DNA of 64,000 bases from Anaerolineaceae bacterium (GCA_016124855.1 WGMX01000034.1:1-64000); one strand, 5' to 3'. Shown: positions 16,109 through 26,035, counted from the stretch's first letter. Notes: generated from the letters alone by a model not told the origin. A program made the numbers and translations.

Positions 16109-17761
16109 ATGGTACGCAAAATTCAAGCGCCGCGCGGAACCGAACTCACCTGCAAAAATTGGTTGATCGAAGCGGCTTACCGCATGTTGCAAAACAATCT
16201 TGACCCGATGGTGGCCTTCGACCCCGATAACCTGATCGTGTACGGCGGACGGGGCAAGGCTGCTCGTAATTGGGAGGCGTTAGACTCAATTTTGGAGTCA
16301 CTGCGAAAGCTCGAACCGGATGAAACGCTGATGGTGCAGTCGGGAAAGCCGGTCGCGGTTTTCCGCACTCATACGGATGCACCGCGCGTGTTGATCGCCA
16401 ACAGCAATATCGTTCCAGCATGGGCGACACAGGCCAACTTCGATAAATGGGAGGCCGAAGGTTTGCTGATGTACGGGCAGATGACGGCTGGTTCATGGAT
16501 ATACATTGGTACACAAGGCATTTTGCAGGGAACGTATGAAACTTTTGGGGCGTTGGCTCGCAAGCATGGTTGGGGCAGTCTAAAGGGCAAGTTTGTGCTG
16601 AGCGCAGGACTAGGCGAGATGGGCGGTGCACAACCTTTGGCGGTGACACTCAATGAAGGTGTTGCACTGCTGGTAGAGGTGGATCGCTGGCGGGCAGAAC
16701 GGCGATTAGCACTGCGGCAGGTAGATGCTATCAGCGACGAGTTGGAAGAAGCGATGTCGTGGATTGAGGAAGCTGTTCACAGCGGCACGCCCAAGTCAAT
16801 TGCGTTGATTGGCAATGCCTCAGCTATCTATTCTGAACTGTGGACGCGCGGGGTCATTCCTGATGTGGTGACTGATCAAACCTCAGCGCATGATATTTTA
16901 TATGGCTACATTCCGGTGGGGATGTCGTTGGACGATGCAAAAACCTTACGCGAAAGCGATCCTGAAACCTATAAGCAGCGGGCAATGGAGTCGATGGCAA
17001 AGCAGGTCGAAACCATGCTGGCATGGCAGTCTAAAGGCAGCGTCGTTTTTGACTACGGCAACAATCTCCGACAGCGCGCCTTCGACTTCGGTGTCAAGAA
17101 AGCGTTTGATTACCCCGGCTTCGTCCCAGCCTATATTCGACCCTTGTTCTGTGAAGGGAAAGGACCCTTCCGTTGGGTGGCGCTTTCCGGTGATCCCGAC
17201 GATATTTACGCTACTGACCGCGCTATTATGGAATTGTTCCCTGAAGATGAGCATCTCAACCGTTGGCTGCAACTAGCGCGGGAAAAGATTGACTTTCAAG
17301 GACTGCCTGCCCGCATCTGCTGGTTGGGATATGGCGAACGCATGAAGGCCGGACTGCGTTTTAATGAAATGGTAGCGAAGGGTGAAATTCGTGCGCCGAT
17401 TGTCATTGGGCGCGATCATTTAGACAGCGGCTCAGTGGCTAGCCCAAATCGCGAAACGGAGGCTATGCGCGACGGTTCGGATGCGATTGCGGATTGGCCT
17501 TTGCTCAATGCGCTGGTGAACGCGGTCGGCGGGGCGACATGGGTGAGTATTCATCATGGCGGTGGCGTGGGCATCGGTTATAGCATCCACGCCGGACAAG
17601 TTATTGTGGCGGATGGCACACCAGAAGCGGCAAGGCGTTTAGAGCGTGTGCTGACGACCGATCCCGGCATGGGCGTGGTTCGACATGCTGACGCGGGATA
17701 CCCCGAAGCAATTGAATTTGCACAGGCGAACGGAATCAAGATTCCTATGATGAATCGTTAA
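16109..17761 (+). CDS. hutU: Urocanate hydratase
   Basis: A 550-residue NAD+-dependent enzyme that hydrates urocanate to 4-imidazolone-5-propionate, the second step of histidine breakdown. GLGEMGGAQPLA is the dinucleotide-binding motif (usually GLGGMGGAQ; one Gly is Glu here). GLPARICWLGYGER contains the active-site Cys, and HLDSGSVASPNRET and HHGGGVGIGYS are strong family signatures. Full length for the family. It is the last gene of the hut operon and faces the ligase gene at 18080 across a 318-base gap. Confidence 0.95.
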   Translation: MVRKIQAPRGTELTCKNWLIEAAYRMLQNNLDPMVAFDPDNLIVYGGRGKAARNWEALDSILESLRKLEPDETLMVQSGKPVAVFRTHTDAPRVLIANSNIVPAWATQANFDKWEAEGLLMYGQMTAGSWIYIGTQGILQGTYETFGALARKHGWGSLKGKFVLSAGLGEMGGAQPLAVTLNEGVALLVEVDRWRAERRLALRQVDAISDELEEAMSWIEEAVHSGTPKSIALIGNASAIYSELWTRGVIPDVVTDQTSAHDILYGYIPVGMSLDDAKTLRESDPETYKQRAMESMAKQVETMLAWQSKGSVVFDYGNNLRQRAFDFGVKKAFDYPGFVPAYIRPLFCEGKGPFRWVALSGDPDDIYATDRAIMELFPEDEHLNRWLQLAREKIDFQGLPARICWLGYGERMKAGLRFNEMVAKGEIRAPIVIGRDHLDSGSVASPNRETEAMRDGSDAIADWPLLNALVNAVGGATWVSIHHGGGVGIGYSIHAGQVIVADGTPEAARRLERVLTTDPGMGVVRHADAGYPEAIEFAQANGIKIPMMNR

Positions 17762-18079
17762 GGAAATTGGCTGCTGAGAGGCAGTCGCTTAAAATCCTCG
17801 GCACAAAAGCTCTGGCAAAACCTGCCCGAAAGCTTTTGATATTGTCCGATGTATAACGATGAATTTGAGGTCTATCCACACATTGTTCCAACCGAGCCGG
17901 ATCATTCATTAAGCTCCCAAGAGGCATATAAATCATCAAGAGCTTTGAAACAGAACTTTATGTCAGTGGGATGGATGCTGCGCCCACAGCACTATATCCT
18001 TTTACAAGCTTGATCTTAACTGTGACCTTACTTGGTTCATACTTGAATACAATTGGTGTATTCGCTCATTACTTCAGCA
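17762..18079. other. Convergent intergenic region, possible gene remnant
   Basis: Between the converging hutU and ligase genes no intact gene is seen. On the minus strand, about 17900-17790 reads NDPARLEQCVDRPQIHRYTS, and a neighbouring frame just before it reads LDDLYASWELN. This looks like a short broken coding sequence, but it cannot be assigned to a family. No classical terminator with a T-run is evident. Confidence 0.3.
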
Positions 18080-19627
18080 TTACACCTGATTTCGCAGTTC
18101 ACGTTTGAGAACTTTCCCGGCTGCGTTACGCGGGAGGCTGTCTACAAAGCGCACGATTTTTGGCACTTTAAACTTGGCAAGGTTGGCACGGCACTGGTCT
18201 ATGATGTGTTCGGACGACAAATCACAATCTGCTTTGAGGACTACGAAAGCTAATCCACTTTCGCCCCAACGCTCATCTGGCACGCCAATTACGGCGACAT
18301 CTGCCACCTCGGTGATGCCAAATATCACTTGCTCGATCTCTGCCGGATAGACATTTTCGCCACCACTAATGTACATATCCTTATAACGGTCCACAATGTA
18401 GATGCAACCATCCTCATCCACCTTGCCCGCATCGCCAGAATGCAGCCAACGGTTTCCGTATTCATCGAGTGTAAAACTGCTCTCATTAGCATCAGGTCGC
18501 TTCCAATAACCGGGCGTTACATTCGGCCCACTGATGACAACTTCACCGACTTCTCCCGGGGCAACATCGTTAAAATCATCATTGACCACGCGCACACGGG
18601 TATGCGGAAGCGGCTTGCCAACTGAGTCCGGTTTCTGAAGCGAACGGAATTTGTCGATAAGGAAAACAGTCGGACTAGTTTCGGTCATACCAAAACCCAA
18701 TTGGATGATGATGCCCCGCGCGGCATATCGCTCCAACAAGGCAACCGGCATCGGTGCGCCACCACATCCCCATGATTTAATTGCGCTGAGATCGGTGCGG
18801 TCAAAATCGGGGTTCTGTGCAAGAAACAGATAAATCGCCGGTACGCCAAAAAAGTGAGTCACACCGAGATTCGGATCAGACAATGTTTTGAGTGTCAAAC
18901 CGGGGTCGTATTGACGCGCAACTATGGTTGTGCCGCCAAGATGAAATGTTGGGTTAGCATAAAGGTTCAATCCACCGATATGAAATGTGGGCAGCACACA
19001 GTAATGAACACTGTCGCAGTTCAATCCAGTAGGCACAGTAATGTTGATTGCGTTCCAGAAAAACATACCATGAGTGATGATAACCCCTTTCGGATGTCCG
19101 GTTGTGCCAGCGGTATACATAATCATCAAGGGGGTGTTATGGTTAGTTTGAGGATTCATGACGACACGTTGAGTTGTGCTGGCAATAGCTTGTTCATAAA
19201 GCGGAGCCGAATCGATTGATACAGCACCATCATGAATATGAAGTACATATGTGGCGGTCGATTGCTGCATTAACAACGGCATACGCGGCGCAAACTCGCT
19301 GTCATAGACGATGCCTTTAACTTCAGCATCGTTAAGGATAAACAACAGCTCAGGGTCCGCCAAGCGCCAGTTGAGTGGCAGCATCATCGCACCAAGTTTG
19401 ATGCAGGCAAATTGAAACTCAAAGTAATCACTAGAATTTTTGGCAAGAATTGCAATGCGATCACCGGTTTGTACACCCCATGCCTCACGGAGATATGTCG
19501 CTAAACGTGCGCTGCGGTCATTAAATTGGGCATAGGTGAAATGTCTTCCTCTGTGCTGGTCGATGAGTGCAACTTTATCCGGTGTACGGTCGGCGTGGAA
19601 AGCGATCCAGTCCGAGGCTAAAATCAT
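18080..19627 (-). CDS. AMP-forming acyl-CoA synthetase (ligase 1)
   Basis: A 515-residue ANL-superfamily ligase that activates a carboxylic acid with ATP and joins it to CoA. The phosphate-binding loop is MYTAGTTGHPKG, the adenine motif is GFGMTETSP, the hinge region is GDAGKVDEDGCIYIVDR, and the catalytic lysine lies in LPRNAAGKVLKREL. The start is set at MILASDWIAFHADRTPDKVA, preceded by GGAGAG at 7 bases; the upstream in-frame residues look untranslated. It resembles medium/long-chain fatty-acid ligases and is similar to the ligase at 22669. It lies downstream of the FabH-like gene at 19785 on the same strand. Confidence 0.88.
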   Translation of the reverse strand: MILASDWIAFHADRTPDKVALIDQHRGRHFTYAQFNDRSARLATYLREAWGVQTGDRIAILAKNSSDYFEFQFACIKLGAMMLPLNWRLADPELLFILNDAEVKGIVYDSEFAPRMPLLMQQSTATYVLHIHDGAVSIDSAPLYEQAIASTTQRVVMNPQTNHNTPLMIMYTAGTTGHPKGVIITHGMFFWNAINITVPTGLNCDSVHYCVLPTFHIGGLNLYANPTFHLGGTTIVARQYDPGLTLKTLSDPNLGVTHFFGVPAIYLFLAQNPDFDRTDLSAIKSWGCGGAPMPVALLERYAARGIIIQLGFGMTETSPTVFLIDKFRSLQKPDSVGKPLPHTRVRVVNDDFNDVAPGEVGEVVISGPNVTPGYWKRPDANESSFTLDEYGNRWLHSGDAGKVDEDGCIYIVDRYKDMYISGGENVYPAEIEQVIFGITEVADVAVIGVPDERWGESGLAFVVLKADCDLSSEHIIDQCRANLAKFKVPKIVRFVDSLPRNAAGKVLKRELRNQV

Positions 19628-19784
19628 TTTTGATCTCTCCAAATAAATAAACTTTAAGGGTAATAATCGGTTTGAGTTTTTACTGACGTAATATTGAGGA
19701 GGGTTTGGAAATTTCAAACAGGCTTAAATTCAGAACTTTTAACCGGTTTTCACGTGTTTAACAGGTTAAGACCTAACGTTTGAA

Positions 19785-20795
19785 TCAGCCTTCACCCCAT
19801 CGAACTGAAACAGCACTCCATGTATAACCAGTTCCTGCCCCTGCCAGCACGATCATATCACCTGCTTTAATTTTGCCCTGTGCCAAACCCAGTTCTAGCG
19901 CCAGCACTTGATCAACACTTTGGATATGTCCGTAATCTTCCAAGTAGACGGATTGCTCAGCAGTTAGGCCAACAGCTTTCAATATTTCGAGGTAAAATGA
20001 CCGTTTCATATGGGTAATACCGATAAAGCGCACATCACTCAATTTTGCTCCAGCTACTTCAACCGCTTCGGTAATGACCTTTACAAAATTATTCAACGAA
20101 ACTGCACCTAAACGCTCTGCCATATAATTAGGATTGGTCACATCGAGTCGCCCACGAAGCTCACCAACGACTTCCGTACCGTCACCAACTGCGGCTTGAG
20201 TTAAGATGACTGACTCCGATAAACTACCATCAGTAATGGCCGAAGCACCCATAATCTGGTTGGTCGTTGTTCCCCGTTTTAGCAGCATCGCCCCGCCGCC
20301 TGCCCCAAAATTGAACATAAACCGTGATCGTTCATTGTGAAAATTGATGAGATCATTCTCACGGCTTCCCGCTGCCAGCAGCACATAATTCAAACGCGAA
20401 TCACTTTGCATCATACCTTGCGCCATATTCATAGCGATTGGCGCACCCGCACATAAAGCGTAGATTTCGAACGCATAAGCATTCGTCGCGCCGATATTAT
20501 CCTGAATTTTCGAGGCTGCATTCCACACCAAATGATCTTTATGTTCACTGCCATGTGAAATTACAAGATTAATCTCAGCCGTTGAAATACCCGCCATCAC
20601 TATAGCTTTTCCCGCGGCCTGAGTCGCCATATAAGTCACGGTATCGGCTTCTAGCGCTATATGACGCTGACGAATCCCCATTTTTTCGCGTAAAACCACT
20701 TCAGGTATTCCTGTAAGAGTGGCTAAGTCTGCAGCAGATTGCAGCGCATCCGGAAAATAAGTACCAAGACCCACAATACCGACCGGAACCGACAT
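19785..20795 (-). CDS. FabH-like 3-oxoacyl-ACP synthase III family protein
   Basis: A 336-residue thiolase-fold protein. Cys115 in YALCAGAPIAM is the acylation site and His262 in ITHMKRSFYLEIL fits the second catalytic residue. Where FabH has the Asn of NxGNTSAAS, this protein has DYGHIQSVDQ, placing His290 at that site. FNFGAGGGAMLL matches the family's GDGAGA-type region loosely. It may condense or transfer an acyl group outside normal fatty-acid synthesis, together with the ligase 157 bases downstream. The start follows AAAGGAAT. Divergent from the hydrolase at 20985. Confidence 0.75.
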   Translation of the reverse strand: MSVPVGIVGLGTYFPDALQSAADLATLTGIPEVVLREKMGIRQRHIALEADTVTYMATQAAGKAIVMAGISTAEINLVISHGSEHKDHLVWNAASKIQDNIGATNAYAFEIYALCAGAPIAMNMAQGMMQSDSRLNYVLLAAGSRENDLINFHNERSRFMFNFGAGGGAMLLKRGTTTNQIMGASAITDGSLSESVILTQAAVGDGTEVVGELRGRLDVTNPNYMAERLGAVSLNNFVKVITEAVEVAGAKLSDVRFIGITHMKRSFYLEILKAVGLTAEQSVYLEDYGHIQSVDQVLALELGLAQGKIKAGDMIVLAGAGTGYTWSAVSVRWGEG

Positions 20796-20984
20796 TAGAT
20801 ATTCCTTTTAGAACAAACCGTTTTGCAAATAAATCCTTATATACCCCATTTTAAGCCATTAACCACAAACGAAAATAAGTTAAGTGGCGACCGGAAAGTT
20901 ATTTTCTTTCTTTTTTGCAGCACTATGCCCATTTACTTCATACAATGCAAATGAATAATTTTAAAAATTTCGGAGTTTTTATTT

Positions 20985-22046
20985 ATGACTATTCCTACTT
21001 TGCCGGGCATCTCCTCCAAAATGATTACTACGTCCCGGCTCACAACACGCGTTCTTTTTAGTGGTGACGACAAATCCTTTCCGGTTCTGTTCTTGCATGG
21101 CAATGCTTCCTCGGCTACTTATTGGGAAGATGTCATGCTGGCTTTGCCGGAAGGCTTTCGTGGGATCGCGCCTGACCAACGGGGTTATGGCGATGCTGAC
21201 CGCGCCAAGAAGATTGATGCGACCCGAGGCATGAGTGATTTCGCAGACGATGCAATTGCCCTACTCGATACATTAGGCATCGACAAGGTTCATATCGCCG
21301 GACATTCGATGGGTGGTTCAGTCATCTGGCAACTGCTGATTGATCACCCTGATCGATTTTTGAGTGTAACGTTGGCTGCACCGGGTTCGCCTTATGGCTT
21401 TGGTGGCACTAAGGACAATCAAGGCACAGCGAATTACGCCGACTTTACAGGATCAGGTGGCGGCACGGTCAACCCGACGTTCACCCAATTGATGGCGGCT
21501 GGTGAACGGGGCTCCGATAATCCGCAAGCCTCACCCCGGGTCGTTATGAACAGCTTTTATTGGAAACCACCCTTCAAAGCGGCCCGAGAAGAAGAACTCC
21601 TCTCCTCACTGCTTTCGGAACACATTGGCGCGCAAGAATACCCGGGAGATATGACCGCCTCGGAAAATTGGCCGAATGTCGCTCCCGGCGTTTGGGGTCC
21701 AGCTAACGCTCTGTCGCCCAAATATACAGGTGATGTCAGCCGCATCTGGAAGATTGCGATTAAGCCTAGAATTCTTTGGGTACGCGGTGAAAGTGACCAA
21801 ATCGTTTCTGACCAATCCTTATTTGACTTTGGCACTCTCGGTGCATTGGGGGCAGTTCCCGGTTGGCCGGGCGCCGACATATTTCCATCGCAACCGATGG
21901 TTAGCCAAACACGAACGGTACTCGATCACTATAAGGATAATGGTGGTGAATACACTGAAGCGGTTCTGGCGAACGTGGGGCATACACCTTACATTGAGCA
22001 ACCTGAGGCGTTTAACAAGCTCTTTCACGACCATCTAAAGGCATAA
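20985..22046 (+). CDS. Alpha/beta hydrolase
   Basis: A 353-residue soluble alpha/beta hydrolase without signal peptide. The oxyanion region is FLHGNASSATYW, the nucleophile elbow GHSMGGS, the acid lies in RGESDQIVSD and the His in NVGHTPYIE. The stretch around residues 135-245 is a lid/cap region longer than in minimal hydrolases. The start follows CGGAG. It is divergent from the FabH-like gene and precedes an Lrp-type regulator, so an ester or thioester hydrolase in acyl metabolism is plausible. The substrate is not known. Confidence 0.82.
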   Translation: MTIPTLPGISSKMITTSRLTTRVLFSGDDKSFPVLFLHGNASSATYWEDVMLALPEGFRGIAPDQRGYGDADRAKKIDATRGMSDFADDAIALLDTLGIDKVHIAGHSMGGSVIWQLLIDHPDRFLSVTLAAPGSPYGFGGTKDNQGTANYADFTGSGGGTVNPTFTQLMAAGERGSDNPQASPRVVMNSFYWKPPFKAAREEELLSSLLSEHIGAQEYPGDMTASENWPNVAPGVWGPANALSPKYTGDVSRIWKIAIKPRILWVRGESDQIVSDQSLFDFGTLGALGAVPGWPGADIFPSQPMVSQTRTVLDHYKDNGGEYTEAVLANVGHTPYIEQPEAFNKLFHDHLKA

Positions 22047-22095
22047 TGTTACAATCCTATCGTCGTTCGATGAGGATGAAAACAGTAAACCATTT

Positions 22096-22578
22096 ATGCC
22101 GAACACGTTATTTGATGGTGGTTTCGACCAGTTGGATCGCGCCATTCTCGATGAGCTTCAGGTGAACAGCCGTATCAGCGTGGCTGACTTGGCGCGGAAG
22201 ATTCATTTGTCGCCGCCAGCGGTGCATCAACGTATCAAACGCCTAGAACGCGCAGGCATCATCCAGCAGTATGTGGCGCTCTTGAACCGTGAGGCAGTTG
22301 GTTATGACCTGTTGTGTTTCATTCGTGTGAGCATTCAGCCACATACGAAGGCGCAGCTCGATCACTTTCAGGCTCAGATTGTGGATTTACCCGCAGTGCT
22401 GGAGTGCTATCGGACGGCAGGATCGCACGATTTGCTGCTTAAGATAGCAGTCAAAGATACAAAGGAATTGGATAAGTTTATCGCAGAGCATTTGATGACG
22501 ATGGCGGGAATTGACCGGATCGAGCCGAGTCCCGTATTGAATGAGATGAAAGCGACGACGAAATTGCCGTTGAAATGA
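22096..22578 (+). CDS. Lrp/AsnC-family transcriptional regulator
   Basis: A 160-residue regulator. The N-terminal winged helix-turn-helix is DLARKIHLSPPAVHQRIKRL, followed by ERAGIIQQYVALLNREAVGY. The C-terminal RAM (ligand and oligomer) domain shows AGSHDLLLKIAVKDTKELDKFI. Family members bind amino acids or related acids and often control adjacent genes. Here the likely targets are the ligase, hydratase and Liv-type importer downstream. Confidence 0.92.
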   Translation: MPNTLFDGGFDQLDRAILDELQVNSRISVADLARKIHLSPPAVHQRIKRLERAGIIQQYVALLNREAVGYDLLCFIRVSIQPHTKAQLDHFQAQIVDLPAVLECYRTAGSHDLLLKIAVKDTKELDKFIAEHLMTMAGIDRIEPSPVLNEMKATTKLPLK

Positions 22579-22668
22579 GCGATAAAAGGATCTAACACCC
22601 TTTTCTACGAAATAATATTTTCGTTTTAAGAGATTGCAGAGTCGAAACAATTATCTGATGGTGGGATT

Positions 22669-24219
22669 ATGTATGTAGGGGATTATTTGGGACGGCGGGC
22701 GCTGTATACCCCAGATCAACTAGCACTGGTTGATGCAGGTAAAGTGCCGCATCGTACCTTTACCTATAGTGAAATGAACAATCGTGCCAACCGGTTGGCA
22801 AATTGGCTGCAAGATGGAGCGGGTATCCAGCAAGGCGACCGCGTAGCGATATTGGCCTACAACGGTGTGGAATATCTGGATGCATTTTTTGCGTGCGGAA
22901 AGTTGGGGGCGATTCTGGTAGCGCTCAACTGGCGGCTACACTGGCGTGAGTTACAACAGTTGATCGACAAGACCCAGCCAAAAGTTATGATTTATTCGGA
23001 CGAATTTAAAGATGTTATCGGGCAAATTACCGTTGATAATACGCCGATTCGCCATTTGCTCCACATCGAGGGTAAGGGACTGCCGAACAGCCGCTACTAC
23101 GAAAAAACACTCAGCGACTCAATATTGCGTCCCGTAGTCACAGAAAGCGTGACTGAAGAAGACATCGCTTGCTTGATCTTCACGGGCGGGACTACAGGCC
23201 TACCGAAAGCTGCCCAAATTAGCCACCGGATGATTGGTTGGAACACGCTCAACACAATTATTCACGACTTGCAGCATGGCGATGTTACTGTTAACACCTT
23301 TCCACTGTTCCATACGGGTGGTTTATTGGTGTATACCACACCATTGCTAATTTTGGGTGGTACAGTGGTATTGACCCGCAAATTTGAAGCCGAACAAATT
23401 CTAAGTTTGTTGGAAGAGTATTCCGCGACAGTTTATGCGGCAGTACCAACCATGTACCAGATGATGACGACCGCACCAAACTGGGCACAAGCAGATTTGA
23501 GCAATTTGCGTTTTTGTACTAGTGGTGGTGCTCCCCTACCAGTTTATCTAGTCGAGAAGTTCCAAGCCGAAAAAGGTGTTCAGTTTAAGCAGGGGTTCGG
23601 CATGACCGAGTTTGGGCCGGGGGTATTTGCACTGGCCCAAGAAGATGCTGTCCGCAAAGCTGGCAGCATAGGCCGACCAAATTTTTACGTGGACGCCCAA
23701 ATTGTAGACGAGTTCAATCATCATGTTGCGCCGGGGCAAGTCGGTGAATTGGTGCTGCGCGGGCCGTCGATGTGTTCTGGCTATTTCAACGATCCAGAAG
23801 CCAGCGCTTCAGTGGTCGATGAGCAGAATTGGTTTCATACCGGCGACTTGGCCGTTATGGACGACCAACAGTATTTCACAATTGTTGACCGCAAGAAAGA
23901 TATGTTTATTAGCGGCGGCGAGAACATCTATCCTACCGAGATTGAGCATGTGCTTTACAAACATCCGGCGGTCGAAATGTGTGCGGTTGTCGGTATACCT
24001 GATCCAAAATGGGGCGAGCTAGGCAAGGCTTTTGTGGTCATCAAACCCGATCAGCAGGCAACCAAAGATGAGTTAATGGCACATATGCAGCACTTCTTAG
24101 CAGGCTACAAAGTGCCACGTACGATTGAGTTCCGCGAGAGCTTGCCGATTTCAGCGGCAGGCAAAATTCTCAAACGCGAATTGATTAACTCACATGGAGA
24201 AGCAGCCCATGAGCCTTAA
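22669..24219 (+). CDS. AMP-forming acyl-CoA synthetase (ligase 2)
   Basis: A 516-residue ANL-superfamily carboxylate-CoA ligase, paralogous to the one at 18080. The P-loop motif is IFTGGTTGLPKAAQISH, the adenine motif GFGMTEFGP, the hinge aspartate lies in HTGDLAVMDDQQYFTIVDRKKDM, and the catalytic Lys lies in SLPISAAGKILKREL. It overlaps the MaoC gene by 11 bases and lies just after the Lrp-type regulator, suggesting one operon with the importer. A short-chain, branched or aromatic acid is a fair guess as substrate. Confidence 0.9.
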   Translation: MYVGDYLGRRALYTPDQLALVDAGKVPHRTFTYSEMNNRANRLANWLQDGAGIQQGDRVAILAYNGVEYLDAFFACGKLGAILVALNWRLHWRELQQLIDKTQPKVMIYSDEFKDVIGQITVDNTPIRHLLHIEGKGLPNSRYYEKTLSDSILRPVVTESVTEEDIACLIFTGGTTGLPKAAQISHRMIGWNTLNTIIHDLQHGDVTVNTFPLFHTGGLLVYTTPLLILGGTVVLTRKFEAEQILSLLEEYSATVYAAVPTMYQMMTTAPNWAQADLSNLRFCTSGGAPLPVYLVEKFQAEKGVQFKQGFGMTEFGPGVFALAQEDAVRKAGSIGRPNFYVDAQIVDEFNHHVAPGQVGELVLRGPSMCSGYFNDPEASASVVDEQNWFHTGDLAVMDDQQYFTIVDRKKDMFISGGENIYPTEIEHVLYKHPAVEMCAVVGIPDPKWGELGKAFVVIKPDQQATKDELMAHMQHFLAGYKVPRTIEFRESLPISAAGKILKRELINSHGEAAHEP

Positions 24220-24604
24220 AGTCGGAGACAGCGCTACGCGTACTAAAACAATTACTGATGAAGACGTTCGCAAGTTTGCAGATGCGACGGGTGACCATAA
24301 TCCGGTACATCTTGATGATGACTATGCGACAAAAACACGCTTCGGTAAACGCATCGCCCACGGAATGTTAACGGGCGGCATCATCTCGGCGATTTTGGGA
24401 AATGACTTACCCGGCCACGGCACTGTTTACTTGGGACAAGACTTTAAGTTTAAAGCACCGGTTTTTATTGGAGACACAATCACAGCGCGTGTCGAAGTTG
24501 TTAAATACCGCGAAGACAAACAAATCGCGACGCTCCATACAACCTGCACTAATCAGGATGGAGTCATGGTATTGGAGGGTGAAGCGGTGGTGATCGCACC
24601 CTAA
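24209..24604 (+). CDS. MaoC-like (R)-specific enoyl-CoA hydratase
   Basis: A 131-residue single-hotdog protein of the PhaJ/MaoC family, which adds water to trans-2-enoyl-CoA. The active-site signature is complete: DHNPVHLDDDYATKTRFG, then RIAHGML, giving the Asp/His pair. The ATG at 24209 (MSLKVGD) is chosen because GGAG lies just upstream; an in-frame ATG at 24194 would add MEKQP. The start is inside the end of the ligase gene, so translation is coupled. It should act on the CoA ester made by that ligase or a later intermediate. Confidence 0.88.
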   Translation: MSLKVGDSATRTKTITDEDVRKFADATGDHNPVHLDDDYATKTRFGKRIAHGMLTGGIISAILGNDLPGHGTVYLGQDFKFKAPVFIGDTITARVEVVKYREDKQIATLHTTCTNQDGVMVLEGEAVVIAP

Positions 24605-24648
24605 CCGCATAAGGAATTTTTAGGAAATAGTTTGTACGGAGGCAAATA

Positions 24649-25941
24649 ATGCGTAAGACTGTTCTTTTGATGGTACTCAGTCTCTTTTTAGTCATTGGGC
24701 GAGCAGTCGCTCAAGACAGCGAACCATTGGTCATCGGCTTGATGGTTGACCAATCCGGTGCGCTGACCATTTACGGATACGAAGAAGAATATGGATTTAA
24801 GTTGGGATTGCTGTATGCGGCAGGTGTAAATCCATCGGATTACGGCAATGACATAGATAAAGCTTTAGAAGCAGTCAAGATTGGCGAACGCCCGGTAAAG
24901 GTCGTGATGCGCGACAACGGCAGCAATGCCGAAAAAGCCGCCAGCCAAGCACGTGAATTGGTTGAGCAAGAAGGTGCAGAAATCCTTGTAGGCTCACCAA
25001 GTTCAGGTGTCATGACCGGTGTACAGCAAGTCGCAAAGGACTCTGATGTTATCCTGTTTGTTGACCCAGCGGCTTCTCCAGCCATTACAGGTGCAAACTT
25101 CAACGTTAACACCTTCCGCATTTGCCGTAATACCTTCCAAGACTTTTTGGCGTTTGCACCTTACGCTACCAAAGAAATTGGTAAAAACTTCGTCATCTTA
25201 GCGATTGATAATGACTTCGGTAAGTCTTCGGCTGGAGCAGCACAGGCCATACTTGGCGGCGCTGGTATTGAATTCAACGGCGATCCAATATATGCGCCAT
25301 TGGATACTACCGACTTCACCCCATATCTTCAGCAAGTCTTGAATTCGGGCGCGAACGCGGTCTTGCCGATTTGGGCAGGTGACAGCTCAGTGACCTTATT
25401 CCAGCAAATCGCGGAACTAGGTGTTGGTAAGAAAATGGCGGTCGTTTCGGCTTTCAACTCGAATGATATTGTTGCCAAGAGCGATCCGAGCAACATCGGC
25501 AATGTATCGTGGATTGTTTACCATTATTCCTTCCCGAAGAATGAGATTAACGATTGGCTGGTAAAGGGATATCAAGACGTTTATAAAGATTGGCCGGATT
25601 TGTTTAGCGAATGCTCTTTCGCAACTGCGCAGGCATTAGTGAAGGCAGTCGAAGCTACTAACGGCGATACCTTGCCGAAGTCGATGATTCCCGCACTTGA
25701 AGGGATGATTTTCAACGGTCCGAAGGGTATTTATGGTATTCGCCCGTCAGATCATCAAGCATTGGTTCCAATGTATATCGCCAAGCTCAACAATCTTGAT
25801 GACAAGGATCAGAAATTTTATGAACTGCTGGCCGAAGTTCCGGCGACTGAGATCGTGCCGCCGGTCGTGCTACCGGATGACATGAAGGCTCGCACCGAAG
25901 CAGATGCCAAATTCATGGATGATTTGAAAGCAGCGAAATAA
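24649..25941 (+). CDS. livK: Branched-chain-type ABC importer, substrate-binding protein
   Basis: A 430-residue secreted protein with a signal peptide (to about AVAQDSE) and a type I periplasmic-binding fold of the LivK/AmiC group: PLVIGLMVDQSGALTIYG, then VRDNGSNAEKA-like and GSPSSGVMTGVQQVAKD regions. It starts after ACGGAGG. It heads the five-gene importer operon behind the ligase and hydratase. Relatives bind leucine-type amino acids, amides, urea or aromatic acids; given the CoA-ligase neighbours, a carboxylic acid is possible. Confidence 0.88.
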   Translation: MRKTVLLMVLSLFLVIGRAVAQDSEPLVIGLMVDQSGALTIYGYEEEYGFKLGLLYAAGVNPSDYGNDIDKALEAVKIGERPVKVVMRDNGSNAEKAASQARELVEQEGAEILVGSPSSGVMTGVQQVAKDSDVILFVDPAASPAITGANFNVNTFRICRNTFQDFLAFAPYATKEIGKNFVILAIDNDFGKSSAGAAQAILGGAGIEFNGDPIYAPLDTTDFTPYLQQVLNSGANAVLPIWAGDSSVTLFQQIAELGVGKKMAVVSAFNSNDIVAKSDPSNIGNVSWIVYHYSFPKNEINDWLVKGYQDVYKDWPDLFSECSFATAQALVKAVEATNGDTLPKSMIPALEGMIFNGPKGIYGIRPSDHQALVPMYIAKLNNLDDKDQKFYELLAEVPATEIVPPVVLPDDMKARTEADAKFMDDLKAAK

Positions 25942-25952
25942 ATATATCCTCC

Positions 25953-26017
25953 GTAAGGGTTTGCATATGGCAAACTCTTACATACTGAAACAAAAGATGG
26001 GCGGCTAATATCCGCCC
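25953..26017 (+). terminator. Two hairpins after livK
   Basis: GTAAGGGTTTGC pairs with GCAAACTCTTAC (25953-25981, loop atatg, one G-T pair), and GGGCGG pairs with CCGCCC (25999-26017, 7-base loop, followed by TCATTT). Both lie between the binding-protein gene and livG, so they likely protect the livK message or end part of the transcripts. Confidence 0.65.
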
Positions 26018-26035
26018 TCATTTACATAATTTGTA

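Noticed and set aside
16146..16649. Minus-strand 167-residue reading frame
   Set aside because: It lies wholly inside hutU, which is a clear full-length gene, and shows no protein motif.
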